DNA of 42,321 nt, taken from the NCBI GenBank assembly GCA_029218405.1, contig JAQXRG010000053.1, positions 1-42,321 on the forward strand, written 5' to 3'. The first letter of the stretch is position 1. Every line of letters starts with the position of its first letter. Positions 34,199 to 42,079 of this stretch are shown in pieces. The notes beneath the pieces were generated by a model. The model had not been told where the DNA came from and searched no databases. It was given only the letters and a program-made list of their open reading frames with translations. The position numbers and the translations under genes are program-made. Source of the DNA: Bacteroidales bacterium (GTDB taxonomy: Bacteria > Bacteroidota > Bacteroidia > Bacteroidales > Bacteroidaceae).

Positions 34199-34474
34199 AT
34201 GACTAAAGCAGACATTGTAAATGAAATCGCCAAAAACACTGGCATTGACAGAGCCACAGTGTTAACGACACTGGAAGCTTTCATGGAGACCGTGAAGGGT
34301 TCCTTGTCGAACGATGAGAACGTGTATCTCCGTGGTTTCGGCAGCTTCATTGTAAAGAAGAGAGCCCAGAAGACCGCCCGGAACATTTCGAAGAACACCA
34401 CCATCATCATTCCGGAGCACAACATCCCGGCATTCAAACCGGCTAAGACATTTACTATCTCAGTAAAAAAATAA
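34199..34474 (+). CDS. HU family DNA-binding protein
   Basis: A 91-residue nucleoid protein of the HU/IHF family. It begins MTKADIVNEIAKNTGIDRAT and has the dimer core LEAFMETVKGSLSNDENVYLRGFGSF and the DNA-embracing arm region RAQKTARNISKNTTIIIPEH, ending FKPAKTFTISVKK. The start at 34199 matches the family exactly; upstream in-frame codons read through the -7 element. It is followed after 39 bp by the 29-residue ribosomal-type protein and then RNase G. Confidence 0.95.
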   Translation: MTKADIVNEIAKNTGIDRATVLTTLEAFMETVKGSLSNDENVYLRGFGSFIVKKRAQKTARNISKNTTIIIPEHNIPAFKPAKTFTISVKK

Positions 34475-34513
34475 CATCAACATTAGTATTAACCCTTATA
34501 AATTAATTAAGCT

Positions 34514-34603
34514 ATGCCAAGCGGAAAGAAAAGAAAAAGACATAAAATGTCTACTCACAAGCGTAAAAAAAGACTGAGAAAGAACAGACATAAGAGCAAA
34601 TAA
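34514..34603 (+). CDS. bS22/mS38-like (AURKAIP1/COX24 domain) small basic protein
   Basis: A 29-residue, extremely basic protein starting MPSGKKRKRHKM and ending LRKNRHKSK. The pattern KRKRHKM-xx-HKRKKRLRKNR fits the AURKAIP1/COX24 domain shared by mitochondrial mS38 and mycobacterial bS22, proteins on the small ribosomal subunit near the decoding region. About 60% of residues are Lys, Arg or His, so rRNA binding is very likely. It lies between HU and RNase G, an arrangement I recall from other Bacteroidales. Function in Bacteroidetes ribosomes is inferred, not shown by the sequence. Confidence 0.8.
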   Translation: MPSGKKRKRHKMSTHKRKKRLRKNRHKSK

Positions 34604-34631
34604 ATCCGATTCCGGTTACCCGGAATCGGAT
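34604..34631 (+). terminator. Perfect hairpin after the bS22-like gene
   Basis: ATCCGATTCCGG (34604-34615) and CCGGAATCGGAT (34620-34631) form a 12-bp stem with a TTAC loop directly after the stop codon. There is no T run, so it may be an RNA-stabilising or processing hairpin between HU-bS22 and rng rather than a full terminator. Confidence 0.65.
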
Positions 34632-34649
34632 GCGGTCTGTCCGACTTCA

Positions 34650-34706
34650 ATAAAGAACAAGCCCGAAGCCGACTTCCAGTAAGCCTCATTCAGGTTTGTT
34701 CTTTAT
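34650..34706 (+). promoter_or_regulatory. Inverted repeat in the rng leader
   Basis: ATAAAGAACAA (34650-34660) and TTGTTCTTTAT (34696-34706) are perfect inverted arms of 11 bp around 35 nt, about 70 nt before the rng start. It could fold in the rng mRNA and be a site for self-cleavage or control. Confidence 0.5.
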
Positions 34707-34773
34707 GCATTCTGCCGTTTCCCACACCCCGGGAGCGGCAATTGTTGAACCAAATTTAAAGAGCAAGAACCAA

Positions 34774-36348
34774 GTGACAAGCGAATTAGTAGTTGACGTA
34801 CAGCCCAAGGAGATCGCCATCGCCCTGTTGGAAGACAAGAGCCTGGTCGAATTCCAGCGCGAGCAGCGGAGCCTTTCGTTCTCCGTGGGCAACATGTACC
34901 TGGGCAAGGTGCGCAAGCTCATGCCCGGCCTGAACGCCTGCTTCGTGGATGTAGGCTTCGGCAAAGACGCTTTCCTTCATTACTTGGACCTCGGACCTCA
35001 ATTCCACTCTTATCAGAAGTATCTGAAGCAAGTACTGAGCGACCGGAAACGCCTGTACCCCATCTCGAAGGCCACCATGCTGCCCGACATCGAAAAGGGA
35101 GGTACCCTCTCGACCATCCTGCAGCAAGGACAAGAAGTCATCGTGCAAATCGTGAAGGAACCCATTTCCACCAAAGGACCCCGCCTGACCTGCGAGCTTT
35201 CCTTCGCCGGGCGTTACCTCGTCCTTATCCCCTTCAACGACAAGGTGTCCGTGTCGCAGAAAATCAAATCGAGCGAAGAGCGCGCCCGCCTCAAGCAGCT
35301 CCTCCAGAGCATCAAGCCAAAGAACTTCGGTGTCATCGTACGCACGGTGGCCGAAGGAAAACGGGTGGCGGAACTCGACGCCGAACTGAAAGTCCTGCTG
35401 AAGCATTGGGAAGAGACCATCACTAAAGTACAAAAGGCCACCAAACTGCCGGCCTTGGTGTACGAGGAGACCAGCCGCACCGTCGCCATGCTGCGCGACC
35501 TGTTCAACCCCTCGTACGAGAACATTTACGTGAACGACGAAGCCGTCTTCAACGAAGTAAAAGATTACGTAGCGCTCATCGCCCCCGAACGGGCCGGCAT
35601 CGTGAAGCTCTACAAAGGACAGCTTCCCATCTTCGACAATTTTGCCATCACCAAACAGATGAAGTCATCGTTTGGCAAGACCATCTCCTACAAGGGAGGA
35701 GCGTACCTCATCATCGAGCACACCGAAGCCCTGCACGTCGTGGACGTGAACAGCGGCAACCGCTCCCGCTCCACCAACGGACAGGAGGCCAACGCCCTCG
35801 ACGTGAACCTTGGCGCCGCCGACGAACTGGCCCGCCAGCTGCGGTTGCGCGACATGGGTGGCATCATTGTTGTGGACTTTATCGACATGAACCTGGCGGA
35901 AAGCCGCCAGAAACTGTACGAGCGGATGTGTCAGAACATGCAGAAAGACAGGGCCAAGCACAACATACTACCCCTGAGCAAATTCGGACTGATGCAAATC
36001 ACCCGGCAGCGCGTGCGCCCAGCCATGGAGGTGAACATCGACGAAGACTGTCCCGTCTGCTTCGGCAAGGGCAAGATCAAGCCCTCCATCCTCTTCACAG
36101 ATACACTGGAAAGCAAGATTGACTACCTGGTCAGCAAACTGAAGGTGAAGCGGTTCACCCTTCACATCCATCCCTACGTGGCCGCCTACGTCAACCAGGG
36201 CCTGATGTCCCTGAAACGGAAGTGGCAGATGAAGTACGGGTTCGGCATCAAGATCATCCCCAACCAGAGCCTGGCCCTCCTGCAGTACAAGTTCTACGAC
36301 GTGCAGGGAGAGGAGCTGGACATGAAGGAAGAAATCGAAATCAAGTGA
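34774..36348 (+). CDS. rng: Ribonuclease E/G family endoribonuclease
   Basis: A 524-residue RNase G-type enzyme for rRNA maturation and mRNA decay. The S1 domain occupies about residues 35-120 (FSVGNMYLGKVRKLMPGLNACFVDVG). The catalytic Asp residues lie in VVDVNSGNRSRS and IVVDFIDMNLAES, and the Zn-link is CPVCFGKGK. It lacks the long C-terminal degradosome scaffold of RNase E. The start is the GTG at 34774 (read as M-TSELVVDVQPKEIAIAL), which matches the family N-terminus; an earlier TTG frame start would pass through the leader hairpin. Confidence 0.93.
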   Translation: MTSELVVDVQPKEIAIALLEDKSLVEFQREQRSLSFSVGNMYLGKVRKLMPGLNACFVDVGFGKDAFLHYLDLGPQFHSYQKYLKQVLSDRKRLYPISKATMLPDIEKGGTLSTILQQGQEVIVQIVKEPISTKGPRLTCELSFAGRYLVLIPFNDKVSVSQKIKSSEERARLKQLLQSIKPKNFGVIVRTVAEGKRVAELDAELKVLLKHWEETITKVQKATKLPALVYEETSRTVAMLRDLFNPSYENIYVNDEAVFNEVKDYVALIAPERAGIVKLYKGQLPIFDNFAITKQMKSSFGKTISYKGGAYLIIEHTEALHVVDVNSGNRSRSTNGQEANALDVNLGAADELARQLRLRDMGGIIVVDFIDMNLAESRQKLYERMCQNMQKDRAKHNILPLSKFGLMQITRQRVRPAMEVNIDEDCPVCFGKGKIKPSILFTDTLESKIDYLVSKLKVKRFTLHIHPYVAAYVNQGLMSLKRKWQMKYGFGIKIIPNQSLALLQYKFYDVQGEELDMKEEIEIK

Positions 36349-36397
36349 CCCCAGCGGCGGCTCCGGAAGCGAAGCGACCGGCCTGCCGACAGCCATC

Positions 36398-36465
36398 GGA
36401 GAAGCGTACCGTCCCCCCTGCCCCATCCGGGCAAACGCCGTGGACGGTACGCTTCTCCTTTTTTT
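36398..36465 (+). terminator. Intrinsic terminator of rng
   Basis: GGAGAAGCGTACCGTCC (36398-36414) pairs perfectly over 17 bp with GGACGGTACGCTTCTCC (36442-36458), followed by seven T (36459-36465). The strongest terminator in the window. Confidence 0.95.
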
Positions 36466-36499
36466 GTCCCGAATTGTTTCGTGCATAACATTTATTGTG

Positions 36500-36507
36500 T
36501 ATTTTTG
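36500..36507 (+). promoter_or_regulatory. -7 element of the C69-C1 peptidase operon
   Basis: TATTTTTG matches TAnnTTTG, 28 bp before the ATG at 36536. TTG at 36474-36476 is a possible -33 with a long 23-bp spacer. Confidence 0.65.
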
Positions 36508-36535
36508 CACATCCAATAACCAAAAGCATACAAGA

Positions 36536-38128
36536 ATGATACGAACAGCATTACTTCTGACAGGACTGGCCCTCTGCCAGCTCCTCTCCGCACAGAACCC
36601 CGTACACTACGACCCCGACTGCTGCACCAGCATCATGGTGGGCCGGCTGGCCAGCACCGACGGCTCTGTCATGACCAGCCACACCTGCGACAGCTGGTAC
36701 CGCACCTGGGTGAACGTGCAGCCTGCCGCCGACTACCCCAACGACACGGTGATGAGCATCTACAAGGGACGCATGCACACCGAGACCTGGACCGACCAGA
36801 CCAACTCAGTGGAAAGCGGCAAGATACCGCAGGCACGCCACACCTACTCCTTCCTCGACACCGCCTATCCCTGCCTGAACGAGAAACAGCTGGCCATGGG
36901 CGAGACCACCATCAGCGGCCGCCGCGAGCTGCAGAACAAGAACGGCATGTTCCTCATCGAGGAGCTGCAGCGCGTGGCCCTGCAGCGCTGCACCACCGCC
37001 CGTGAGGCCATCCGGCTGATGGGCGACCTCATCCAGCGCTACGGCTACGGCGACTCGGGCGAGTGCCTCACCATCGCCGACCCGAAAGAAGTGTGGCACT
37101 TCGAGGTCTTTGGCGAAGGCCCCGACAAGCTGGGAGGCGTATGGGCGGCCGTCCGCATCCCCGACGACGAGGTGGGCGTGTCGGCCAACATCTCCCGCAT
37201 CAGCACCCTCGACCTCAAGGACACCGACCGCTACATGGCCTCTGACAATGTGTTCGAAGTGGCCCGCCGCCTCAAGCTGTGGGACGGCAAGGAGCCGTTC
37301 AAGTTCTGGAAAGCCTACGGCGGCCCCAACTACTCCGGCAAGTACCAGGCCTACAGCATCCGCGACTACTTCATCCTGAGCACCCTGGCCCCCTCGCTGA
37401 AACTGACGATGGACGGCGAGGAGCTGCCCTTCAGCGTCAAGCCCGAGAAGAAGCTGAGCGTGGAGGACGTGCTGGCCTACTTCCGCCAGTACTATGAGGG
37501 CACCGAGCACGACATCACCCGCCACCTGAAAGTGGAGGTGAAGGACAAGGACGGCAAGACGGACAGCATCATCAGCCCTGTGGCCAACCCGTGGATGCGC
37601 CCGGACGAGATCAAAATGCTGAACGCCATCAAGCCTGGCGCCGCTCCGCAGGTGCGCAACATCGCCGTGCCCCAGTGCGCCTACGCCACCGTCATCCAGT
37701 TGCGCAGCTGGCTGCCCGACGCCGTGGGCGGCGTGTGCTGGTTCTCGATGGACAACCCTGCGCAGAGTCCCCGTGTGCCCATCTTCTGCGGCACCACCGA
37801 CCTGCCCGACATGTACAAGATCTGCGGCAACCACCGCTACCGCCAGGATGCCGCCCTGTGGCACTACCGCACCGCCAACAAGCTGGCCACCGTGCGCTGG
37901 GGCACCGCCCGCAAGGAGCTGGAGCAGCACCTGCAGCACTTCATCCGCAAGGGCGTGACCGAACTGCCCATGGTGGAAGCCCGCTACCAGGAACTGGCCC
38001 GCACCGAAGGCGAAGCCGCCGCAAAGGCCTACCTGACCGACTACACCGCCGACTTCATCGGCGCCACCGTCCTGCGCTGGGACCAGATGGCCGCCCGCCT
38101 CTGGAACACCTACCGTTTCGGACTCTGA
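36536..38128 (+). CDS. Exported C69 family dipeptidase
   Basis: A 530-residue N-terminal-nucleophile peptidase of family C69 (formerly U34). A signal peptide (MIRTALLLTGLALCQLLSAQ) is followed by a short propeptide and DCCTSIMVGRLASTDGSVM, where a Cys (about residue 29 or 30) becomes the nucleophile after processing. Further family segments are TYSFLDTAYPCLNEKQLAMGE and the central YGDSGECLTIADPKEVWHFEVFG. It should cleave dipeptides or short peptides in the periplasm. The ATG at 36536 gives the signal peptide. It lies 43 bp before the C1 peptidase, so the pair may work in sequence on dietary or envelope peptides. Confidence 0.9.
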   Translation: MIRTALLLTGLALCQLLSAQNPVHYDPDCCTSIMVGRLASTDGSVMTSHTCDSWYRTWVNVQPAADYPNDTVMSIYKGRMHTETWTDQTNSVESGKIPQARHTYSFLDTAYPCLNEKQLAMGETTISGRRELQNKNGMFLIEELQRVALQRCTTAREAIRLMGDLIQRYGYGDSGECLTIADPKEVWHFEVFGEGPDKLGGVWAAVRIPDDEVGVSANISRISTLDLKDTDRYMASDNVFEVARRLKLWDGKEPFKFWKAYGGPNYSGKYQAYSIRDYFILSTLAPSLKLTMDGEELPFSVKPEKKLSVEDVLAYFRQYYEGTEHDITRHLKVEVKDKDGKTDSIISPVANPWMRPDEIKMLNAIKPGAAPQVRNIAVPQCAYATVIQLRSWLPDAVGGVCWFSMDNPAQSPRVPIFCGTTDLPDMYKICGNHRYRQDAALWHYRTANKLATVRWGTARKELEQHLQHFIRKGVTELPMVEARYQELARTEGEAAAKAYLTDYTADFIGATVLRWDQMAARLWNTYRFGL

Positions 38129-38171
38129 CCCTACTGTTACATCCTATCATCTTTTAATCCATCATGACCCG

Positions 38172-39350
38172 ATGAAAGCAATGACACTCGCCGCCCTGCT
38201 GACGGCCACCGCCGCAGCAACGGCACAATCCACCGACGGATACCAGTTCACCACCGTCGTCAACCAAAAGGTGACCCCCGTAAAGAACCAGGCCGCCACC
38301 GGCACCTGCTGGTGCTTCGCCACCACCTCCTTCTTCGAGGCCGAACTGCTCCGCATGGGCAAGGGCGAATACGACCTCTCCGAGATGTTCATCGTGCGCC
38401 AGAAGTACATGAACCAGCTCGATGACAACTACCTGCGCCGAGGCAAAGGCAACCTGGGACCGGGCAGCATCTCCCCCACCTGGGTCACCGCCTTCCGCCA
38501 AGTGGGCATCGTGCCCGAAGAGGTGTACAGCGGCATCAACTACGACTCGCCCACCCACAACCACAAGGAACTGGGCAGCTACGTGGGCGCCATCGCCGAG
38601 ACAGCCGTCCAGCTGCGCCAGCGCAGTCCGGAGTACTACGAGCTGGTGAACAGCCTGTTCGACATCTACCTCGGCAAGGTGCCCGAGAAGTTCACCTACC
38701 GAGGCAAGGAATACACCCCGAAGACCTTTGCCGTCAGCCTGGGCCTGAACATGGACGACTACGTGATGCTGACCAGCTTCACCCACAAGCCCTACTACGC
38801 GCCCATGGAGGTCGAGGTGCCCGACAACTGGGAGCACGCCGAGATGTACAACCTCCCCCTCGACGAGCTGATGCAGGAGACCGACAACGCCCTGCAGACC
38901 GGCTACACCGTGTGCTGGGACGGCGACGTGAGCGAGAAAGGCTTCTCCTTCAAGAACGGCGTGGCCATCAACCCCGAAGTGGAGAAGACCGAAGACCTGA
39001 AGGACACCGACTTCGCCCGCTGGAACCAGATGGACGCACAGGCCCGTCTGGCCGAGGCCTACCGCTTCGAGGGTCCCTGCCCGGAAGTGAAGGTGACCCC
39101 CGAAATCCGCCAGCAGGGCTATGAGGCCTTCGTCACCACCGACGACCACCTGATGCACCTCACCGGCATCGCCAAGGACCAGAACGGCACGAAGTACTAC
39201 ATCACGAAGAACTCGTGGGGCACGGCCCGCAACGACTTCGGCGGCTACCTGAACATGTCCGAAAGCTATGTGCGCGCCAAGACCATCTTTGTGATGATGC
39301 ACAAGGACGCGCTGACCAAGGGCATGCGCCAGCGGCTGGGCCTCCGGTAG
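38172..39350 (+). CDS. Exported C1 family peptidase (bleomycin hydrolase/PepC-like)
   Basis: A papain-like cysteine peptidase of 392 residues with a signal peptide (MKAMTLAALLTATAAATAQ). The active site is complete: the Gln/Cys segment TPVKNQAATGTCWCFATTSF near residue 45, the His in TTDDHLMHLTGIAKD and the Asn in YYITKNSWGTARNDFGGYL. The arrangement resembles aminopeptidase C/BlmA rather than classical papain, with a long insertion between Cys and His. It follows the C69 dipeptidase on one transcript and is closed by a long hairpin terminator. Confidence 0.9.
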   Translation: MKAMTLAALLTATAAATAQSTDGYQFTTVVNQKVTPVKNQAATGTCWCFATTSFFEAELLRMGKGEYDLSEMFIVRQKYMNQLDDNYLRRGKGNLGPGSISPTWVTAFRQVGIVPEEVYSGINYDSPTHNHKELGSYVGAIAETAVQLRQRSPEYYELVNSLFDIYLGKVPEKFTYRGKEYTPKTFAVSLGLNMDDYVMLTSFTHKPYYAPMEVEVPDNWEHAEMYNLPLDELMQETDNALQTGYTVCWDGDVSEKGFSFKNGVAINPEVEKTEDLKDTDFARWNQMDAQARLAEAYRFEGPCPEVKVTPEIRQQGYEAFVTTDDHLMHLTGIAKDQNGTKYYITKNSWGTARNDFGGYLNMSESYVRAKTIFVMMHKDALTKGMRQRLGLR

Positions 39351-39380
39351 GAACGCTGCCGCACGGCACAACTCCCACGC

Positions 39381-39440
39381 AAGAGACGGGGTGGACGGCC
39401 AAGGGAACCAGTATCCCCTTCGGCCTCCGCCCCGTCTCTT
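39381..39440. terminator. Long hairpin after the C1 peptidase gene
   Basis: AAGAGACGGGG (39381-39391) pairs with CCCCGTCTCTT (39430-39440). Inner complementary blocks (GGA/TCC, GGCC/GGCC, AAGGG/CCCTT) extend it into a nearly continuous stem. A few T follow. It separates the peptidase operon from the convergent small exported protein gene. Confidence 0.75.
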
Positions 39441-39530
39441 CCTGTGCAGCCTCCGACATGCGCCGCTTCCCTGGTCAGGAGTGCGCCGCTTTTCCGGTTG
39501 AAGTACGTCACCGCCCCCGTTAGAGGCGCG

Positions 39531-39893
39531 TCACTGCCGTCTTCCTCCCTGCGGGCGCTGGTTCATCTCCTGGTACTTCTTATACTGCTCCTCTGTCAGG
39601 ATAGCCTTCACCTTCTGGTCCACCGCCTCACGCTTCTGCTTCATCTCCTCGCGCATCTTCTCCATCTCCTCCTTCGACGGACGCTGTCCGTCAGCGGGAC
39701 GGGCGGCCGGACGCATCTCAGCCATCGCCTCCCGGAACTGCTTGGCCTGTGCCTCGTCCAGTCCCAGCTTCTTCACCATCTGTTCGATACGCTTCGCAGG
39801 GTCCATCTGTCCGTTGCCCCGTTGTGCCATTCCCGTTGCGGCTCCCATCAGGCAGAGAGCCATTGCCAGTACTACTGTCTTCATTCTCATCAT
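39531..39893 (-). CDS. Small exported Glu/Lys/Met-rich protein (DUF4890-like)
   Basis: A 120-residue protein with signal peptide MMRMKTVVLAMALCLMGAATGMAQ. The mature part is helical and charged: MDPAKRIEQMVKKLGLDEAQAKQF, a Pro/Ala linker (RPAARPADGQRPSKEE), a long charged helix (EEMEKMREEMKQKREAVDQK) and VKAILTEEQYKKYQEM. The LT-EEQ-YKKY pattern recalls CpxP/Spy-type periplasmic chaperones and the DUF4890 family of Bacteroidales; the assignment is tentative. I use the ATG at 39893; the upstream sequence is close to the 51-bp repeat and has no good promoter. Confidence 0.72.
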   Translation of the reverse strand: MMRMKTVVLAMALCLMGAATGMAQRGNGQMDPAKRIEQMVKKLGLDEAQAKQFREAMAEMRPAARPADGQRPSKEEMEKMREEMKQKREAVDQKVKAILTEEQYKKYQEMNQRPQGGRRQ

Positions 39894-40013
39894 TGTCAAA
39901 AATTAAAAGGTTCGTAATCATGTTGTTTTGTCGTTTTGACGGTTTTCCATCCCCAAAGTTTAATTCGTCTTCCGTTAAAATATCCTGCATCAGGCTTCCC
40001 CCGTTTTTCAAAA

Positions 40014-40064
40014 AAGGGGTTCTACCGTAATTAGTGTGAGTTAACAATCTCGAATAGTTAAACC
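40014..40064 (+). repeat. 51-bp perfect direct repeat, copy 1
   Basis: Begins AAGGGGTTCTACCGTAATTA and ends CGAATAGTTAAACC. It is identical over 51 bp to 42080-42130, in the same orientation and 2066 bp apart. The flanking bases differ on both sides, so these are the exact limits. A hairpin-like CCCC...TTTTT/AAAAA...GGGG (39999-40019) overlaps its left end. Nothing else recognisable lies in 39900-40013. Confidence 0.95.
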
Positions 40065-40105
40065 GTTTCTCAACTCCAAAAGAGTGCTTCTACGAAAAGA
40101 TTTCG

Positions 40106-40113
40106 TAAATTTG
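40106..40113 (+). promoter_or_regulatory. -7 element of the 490-residue orphan gene
   Basis: TAAATTTG matches TAnnTTTG and lies 30 bp before the ATG at 40144, just inside the left repeat. No -33 TTG. Confidence 0.55.
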
Positions 40114-40143
40114 CACTTGCTAGTTGAATCCGCGAGTTGGTGA

Positions 40144-41616
40144 ATGCAGAATAATCAGTTAAAAAAAATACAAATGAACAAAGAAAAGAAAGAAGAATTG
40201 AAGAAGCTGTTCTCAATCATCGATGAGAAGAAGTTTCTGAGGTTTACCAAGTCGTATGCGATGAAGGATGAGTCATTTGCGGATGCCATCTTTGAATATT
40301 TCATGCCGGAGGACAAACCTATTGACTATAAGAAAAACATTGCAGAATGCTTTGCCCACAAGAAGAAGGGCAGGGTGGCGTCGTGGAAACTCAAATATGA
40401 CTGGGAGGTGATTCGCAAGGAGTCGAAGCGTGTGATGAAACAGCTGCAGATGATGGTTGATGGCAGCGATTACATTTCAGCCATCGATGGCGCCTTGCTT
40501 TTCCTTGAAACACTGTGCAAGCACTTCAACGAAGACAATTTTGAGTACGACTACAACACCTACGAGGGCAAGGATTTCAGCACTCGTACGGCATTGTCCA
40601 TCGTGCGCAAACTGCTGCTCTCTGAACATGGGGAATTCACCAAACCAGAAAAACTCCAAATAGTTGAGCGCCTGAAGAGAATTGACAAGAAAGGCGTGAT
40701 AGACGAATATCTCGACGGCAACATGGGTGACCTGATTGACGATGCCCAGAAGATGCTTCTGGATGACGGGCAGATGCTTCTGGTATTGGACGAAAAGATT
40801 GCCGCAGAGGAGTATGACCACAAGAAAGCACTGCTAATTATCCAGAAGGCCGAGCTCCTCAATGGCATGAACAGGCAGAATGAATCGGACAAACTGATCG
40901 AGCAGAATATGCACATTGAGGAGATCAGGAAGTATGATCTCGACAAGTTGATGGCAGGGCATAAATATGAGGAGGCGGAAAGAAAATGCACTGCTTATCT
41001 GAAAGAGAAAGGTTATCGCACCCAGATGTGGATGGAATACAAACTTGCCATCGGTGAGAAAACAGACAACAAGGAACTGATGTGTCCTGCCCTGCAATGG
41101 CTCTGCGTATATGCCAATACGTACAGAGAGGCCCGGATGGAGTATTGCACCAGGCTAAAGTCGCTATGCGAAAAGGAGCAATGGCTAAAGGTTCGTGAGG
41201 AGCTGATAAAGGAAATGGTGGAGGAGTCCGGCGGTAAAGAACTCGGTTTCTGGCTGTTGAGGCAGGAGGGTTTGAATGAGCGCCTCTATGGTTACATCGC
41301 TGGCCTTCCACTCTTTTCAAACTATTGGAACAGAACATCCGGTGGAGAAATGTTGAAATACTATGCCCTCTTTTCAGATGCCTTTACTGAGGAGCAGCAG
41401 GAAGCGCTGGAGAACCGCATCTGCGATGCTGTCATGAACGATGCGACACGTTCCAACAAGGAGAAGGATTATTACGGCATAAAATATGGAATAGAGGAGT
41501 TGGCGAAAGTGCGGCCTGAAAGTCATGACAAGGCAGTCACCCTGCGCGACAACCTTATCCGTCTATACCCGAGGAAACCATTATTCCTTTCCATTTTGAA
41601 AAAATTGGATTTGTAG
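40144..41616 (+). CDS. Orphan helical-repeat protein, 490 residues
   Basis: I do not recognise a named family with confidence. The protein is almost wholly helical and charged, with no signal peptide or membrane segment. TPR-like pairs are suggested by DKLMAGHKYEEAERKCTAYLKEK and nearby helices. The C-terminal end (VTLRDNLIRLYPRKPLFLSIL) recalls the ending of the long helical region found behind SWIM zinc-finger domains, yet no CxC...CxH motif is present, so it could be a SWIM protein that lost its N-terminus. The Met at 40174 (MNKEKKEELKKL) is an alternative start. Codons and GC content differ from the rest of the window, suggesting transfer. It is enclosed by the 51-bp repeats. Confidence 0.8.
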   Translation: MQNNQLKKIQMNKEKKEELKKLFSIIDEKKFLRFTKSYAMKDESFADAIFEYFMPEDKPIDYKKNIAECFAHKKKGRVASWKLKYDWEVIRKESKRVMKQLQMMVDGSDYISAIDGALLFLETLCKHFNEDNFEYDYNTYEGKDFSTRTALSIVRKLLLSEHGEFTKPEKLQIVERLKRIDKKGVIDEYLDGNMGDLIDDAQKMLLDDGQMLLVLDEKIAAEEYDHKKALLIIQKAELLNGMNRQNESDKLIEQNMHIEEIRKYDLDKLMAGHKYEEAERKCTAYLKEKGYRTQMWMEYKLAIGEKTDNKELMCPALQWLCVYANTYREARMEYCTRLKSLCEKEQWLKVREELIKEMVEESGGKELGFWLLRQEGLNERLYGYIAGLPLFSNYWNRTSGGEMLKYYALFSDAFTEEQQEALENRICDAVMNDATRSNKEKDYYGIKYGIEELAKVRPESHDKAVTLRDNLIRLYPRKPLFLSILKKLDL

Positions 41617-41838
41617 CGACATACTCGACTGCGATCCCTGCGGAGAGAAGCGCTGCTCACCGCCATCTACAACGAACGGCGTACGGAGTTTCTCGACGAA
41701 GGGATGCGCGGATTGGATAAGCGGGCCTACAAAGAGAAAGGCCAAAGAGAAGCTCGACAAGATGGTTTTCAACATCGGCTGTCCCGACAGATGGGTCGAG
41801 GAGGCGTTGCCACAGCTCACAGGACCGGCGTTGGTTAG
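41617..41838 (+). pseudogene. Gene remnant resembling a SusD/RagB C-terminus
   Basis: Directly after the orphan gene's TAG and in the same frame, the sequence is open to a TAG at 41836. It contains REALLTAIYNERRTEFLDEG (from about 41644), which fits the conserved C-terminal stretch of SusD-family glycan-binding lipoproteins (xxIxxERRxEFxxEGxRxxD). It has no start codon, signal peptide or SusD N-terminus. After about 41720 the match stops. I read it as a short broken fragment; the family call rests on one motif. Confidence 0.5.
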
Positions 41839-41869
41839 ATGTCCGCCCAAGCAGCCATCAAGCAGATAG
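41723..41869 (+). pseudogene. Gene remnant resembling an M13 metallopeptidase
   Basis: In the +1 frame relative to the SusD-like fragment, AKEKLDKMVFNIGCPDRW (41741-41794) fits the M13 (neprilysin-like) segment where ...KxxEKLxKMxxxIGYPDKW precedes the zinc site. The zinc motif HExxH is absent, and the frame ends at a TAG at 41867-41869. A short decayed piece. Confidence 0.5.
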
Positions 41870-41982
41870 ACCTCAAAGACTATGCCTCGAAGGTTGCACT
41901 CTCAGGTCTGCCCATCGTGAAGGTTGGCGTCAACTTCGACACCAGTCGCCGGACTATAGGCGACTGGAAAGTGGAGCCGTAA
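41839..41982 (+). pseudogene. Remnant: C-terminus of a PD-(D/E)XK nuclease-domain protein
   Basis: An ATG at 41839 opens 47 codons ending in TAA at 41980. Residues AIKQIDLKDYASKVA, then IVKVGVNFDTSRRTIGDWKV, match the conserved end of the AAA-like ATPase/PD-(D/E)XK nuclease proteins (DUF1703 type) common in Bacteroidales. The AAA part and nuclease core are missing. The intervening 41983-42079 has no clear gene; one frame ends in ARYVMETYA and may be a further fragment. Confidence 0.65.
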
Positions 41983-42079
41983 TGGAGTATTTCTCCTGTT
42001 CCGAATCTGTTGATTCATCAGTCACGATACGGAAGAAAGACTGCACGGTACGTCATGGAAACCTACGCTTAGCATTCAG

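Noticed and set aside
36806-39371. Long minus-strand open frames (377 and 405 codons) opposite the C69 and C1 peptidases
   Set aside because: Same composition effect; the sense frames have signal peptides and active-site motifs, and the antisense ones have none.
39900-40047. A minus-strand frame (MQDILTEDELNFGDGKPSKR...) upstream of the small exported protein
   Set aside because: It runs on out of frame into that gene and crosses the 51-bp repeat; neither of the two possible frames matches a known family.
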